NCBI GenBank assembly: GCA_028690155.1
Contig: JAQVBU010000017.1
Coordinates: forward strand, 1 to 40,125
Direction of reading: 5' to 3'
Source of the DNA: Alphaproteobacteria bacterium
GTDB lineage: Bacteria; Pseudomonadota; Alphaproteobacteria; UBA9219
Length of the DNA: 40,125 nucleotides
Below the pieces are notes generated by a model. That model saw nothing but the letters and a program-made list of their open reading frames with translations. It did no database searches and had not been told where the DNA came from. The translations under genes and the position numbers were made by a program. Positions 39,245-40,125 of the stretch are shown here, piece by piece (position 1 is the stretch's first letter; the number at the start of each line of letters is the position of its first letter).

Positions 39245-39802
39245 ATGGCACAACGGCGTATAAAAAAAGAGAAAAAACCGCTTGTTAGCGTGATCATGGG
39301 GAGCCAATCGGATTGGGAAACCATGGAGCACGCGACAAAAATCCTTGAAGTGTTCCATATCCCCTTCGAAACAAAAATCATGTCGGCGCACCGAACGCTT
39401 GGACGGGTGACGACCTACGGAGAAAACGCAGCCGAGCGGGGGCTGAAGGTGATTCTTGCGGGCGCAGGTGGCGCCGCGGCCCTGCCCGGACTTTTGGCCG
39501 CGTTAACCACAATTCCTGTGCTGGGCGTGCCGATGGCGACGCCGATGATGGGAGGGCTCGACAGTCTTCTGTCGATGGCCCAGATGCCCGGCGGCATCCC
39601 CGTAGGGACGTTGGCCGTCGGCAAGGCCGGGGCCAAAAACGCCGCCCTTTTGGCGGTATCAATTCTGGCCTTGAGCGATAAAGAGCTTGCGGCAAAGCTG
39701 GTCGCATGGCGCGCCGCGCAAGCCGCGGCCGTATCGCAAGCGCCGGTTAAGGCCCCCAAAAACCAAAGGGCTCAAAAAGCCAAGGGAAAGAAGGAACCTT
39801 GA
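39245..39802 (+). CDS. purE: N5-carboxyaminoimidazole ribonucleotide mutase, PurE (variant active site)
   Basis: This 185-residue enzyme belongs to purine synthesis (N5-CAIR to CAIR). VIMGSQSDW (17-24 region), MPGGIPVGTLAVGKAGAKNA and the C-terminal helix are typical of class I PurE. Two conserved spots differ: SAHRTP reads SAHRTL (47-52, catalytic His49 kept), and GGAAHLPG reads GGAAALPG (75-82, His replaced by Ala79). A basic tail (KNQRAQKAKGKKEP) extends the protein. No purK follows; terminators and a tRNA come next. The ATG at 39245 lies after a GAGGCGGG stretch. Confidence 0.9.
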   Translation: MAQRRIKKEKKPLVSVIMGSQSDWETMEHATKILEVFHIPFETKIMSAHRTLGRVTTYGENAAERGLKVILAGAGGAAALPGLLAALTTIPVLGVPMATPMMGGLDSLLSMAQMPGGIPVGTLAVGKAGAKNAALLAVSILALSDKELAAKLVAWRAAQAAAVSQAPVKAPKNQRAQKAKGKKEP

Positions 39803-39810
39803 CGGACGGG

Positions 39811-39835
39811 CGGCGACCCCCTAATAAGGTCGCCG
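39811..39835 (+). terminator. Terminator hairpin after purE
   Basis: CGGCGACC pairs perfectly with GGTCGCCG (8 bp) around a 9-nt loop and is followed by TTCTTGG. It starts nine bases past the purE stop. Confidence 0.55.
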
Positions 39836-39843
39836 TTCTTGGA

Positions 39844-39865
39844 AAAGGCCGAAAGCTCGGCCTTT
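39844..39865 (+). terminator. Second hairpin between purE and tRNA-Cys
   Basis: AAAGGCCGA and TCGGCCTTT form a perfect 9-bp stem on a 4-nt loop (AAGC). A residues precede it and T residues close it, so it could stop transcription in either direction. It lies ten bases before the tRNA. Confidence 0.55.
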
Positions 39866-39874
39866 ATTAAAGAA

Positions 39875-39948
39875 GGCGCGGTGGCAGAATGGCTATGCAG
39901 AGGACTGCAAATCCTTGTATGCCGGTTCGATTCCGGCCCGTGCCTCCA
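39875..39948 (+). tRNA. tRNA-Cys (GCA)
   Basis: This is a 74-nt tRNA. Acceptor strands GGCGCGG and CCGTGCC pair with one G-U. The anticodon loop CTGCAAA carries GCA inside stem AGGA/TCCT. The T-arm GCCGG-TTCGATT-CCGGC is perfect, and CCA is encoded after discriminator T. The D-arm is short, as usual for tRNA-Cys. Confidence 0.95.
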
Positions 39949-40125
39949 ATAGCTTGTTTCCGATAGAGGGAAGCCCGACATCAACGCGGTCAAAAAACGG
40001 CAAAAGACGCGCTAACCTAAACGCACATCCTCTCTCAAAAAAACATTGAATGTTGTTTTGTCCGGCAAACAAGGACGCCCCCATGCAACGGGAAGAGGAT
40101 AGGAAGAAAAGCTGTCCTGCGCCTT

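Noticed and set aside
40083-40125. Possible gene start (ATGCAACGG...) at the right edge
   Set aside because: Only 14 codons are visible and there is no clear ribosome site, so nothing can be supported.

Overview
The window looks like chromosomal DNA of an alphaproteobacterium. The evidence is the order and type of its housekeeping genes: radA-cvpA-purF convergent on gyrB, rpoH (sigma-32) convergent on an rluD-family gene with a near cysteine-free dksA in the same operon, and an RpoD of alphaproteobacterial type. I cannot place it below class. Coding DNA is fairly GC-rich, while intergenic stretches and a few accessory genes are clearly more A+T-rich.

Layout. 1-200: 3' half of a tRNA-Thr(GGU) cut by the window edge, then a GC-rich palindromic stretch and a terminator. 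0.2-3.9 kb: accessory genes on the minus strand (an unrecognised protein, a SAM methyltransferase, an M20 amidohydrolase of the carbamoylase/allantoate type). 4.2-13.0 kb: an exopolysaccharide locus of two converging operons. The plus-strand operon encodes a secreted PslG-like glycoside hydrolase, a Wzx-type flippase and a GT4 glycosyltransferase. The minus-strand operon encodes two phage-structural-like beta proteins, two GT4 enzymes and a Wzy-like membrane protein. 13.2-17.0 kb: a small unknown protein, a fusion of a CYTH (CyaB-like) domain to a CRP-type cyclic-nucleotide-binding domain, a CPA2 cation/proton antiporter and a yeast-type cytosine deaminase. 17.4-23.5 kb: radA, cvpA, purF and gyrB. 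23.9-25.7 kb: a helical-repeat protein with a RAP-like C-terminus. 25.8-30.8 kb: rpoH converging on a six-gene minus-strand operon (HAD phosphatase, beta-propeller, ArgE C-terminal remnant, dksA, exported protein, rluD-type pseudouridine synthase). 31.1-32.6 kb: a DJ-1-like protein without the catalytic cysteine and a PIG-L deacetylase. 33.1-37.1 kb: rpoD with a histone-H1-like N-terminal extension, and folC. 37.1-38.5 kb: a small protein, then a TPP riboswitch controlling a gene I do not recognise. 38.5-40.1 kb: a degenerate GGDEF protein, purE with altered active-site residues, terminators and tRNA-Cys(GCA).

How the genes work together. The 4-13 kb block holds the parts of a Wzx/Wzy-type polysaccharide pathway: glycosyltransferases build a lipid-linked repeat, the flippase exports it, a polymerase-like protein joins repeats, and a periplasmic hydrolase trims the polymer. 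purF, cvpA, purE and folC belong to purine and folate metabolism. gyrB, radA, rpoH, rpoD and dksA serve replication, repair and transcription control. The best candidates for undescribed biology are the TPP-riboswitch orphan (37.5 kb), the CYTH/CRP-sensor fusion (13.9-14.8 kb), the RAP-like helical-repeat protein (23.9 kb) and the phage-fibre-like pair heading a polysaccharide operon (11.7-13.0 kb). No CRISPR array, insertion sequence or complete prophage was seen.
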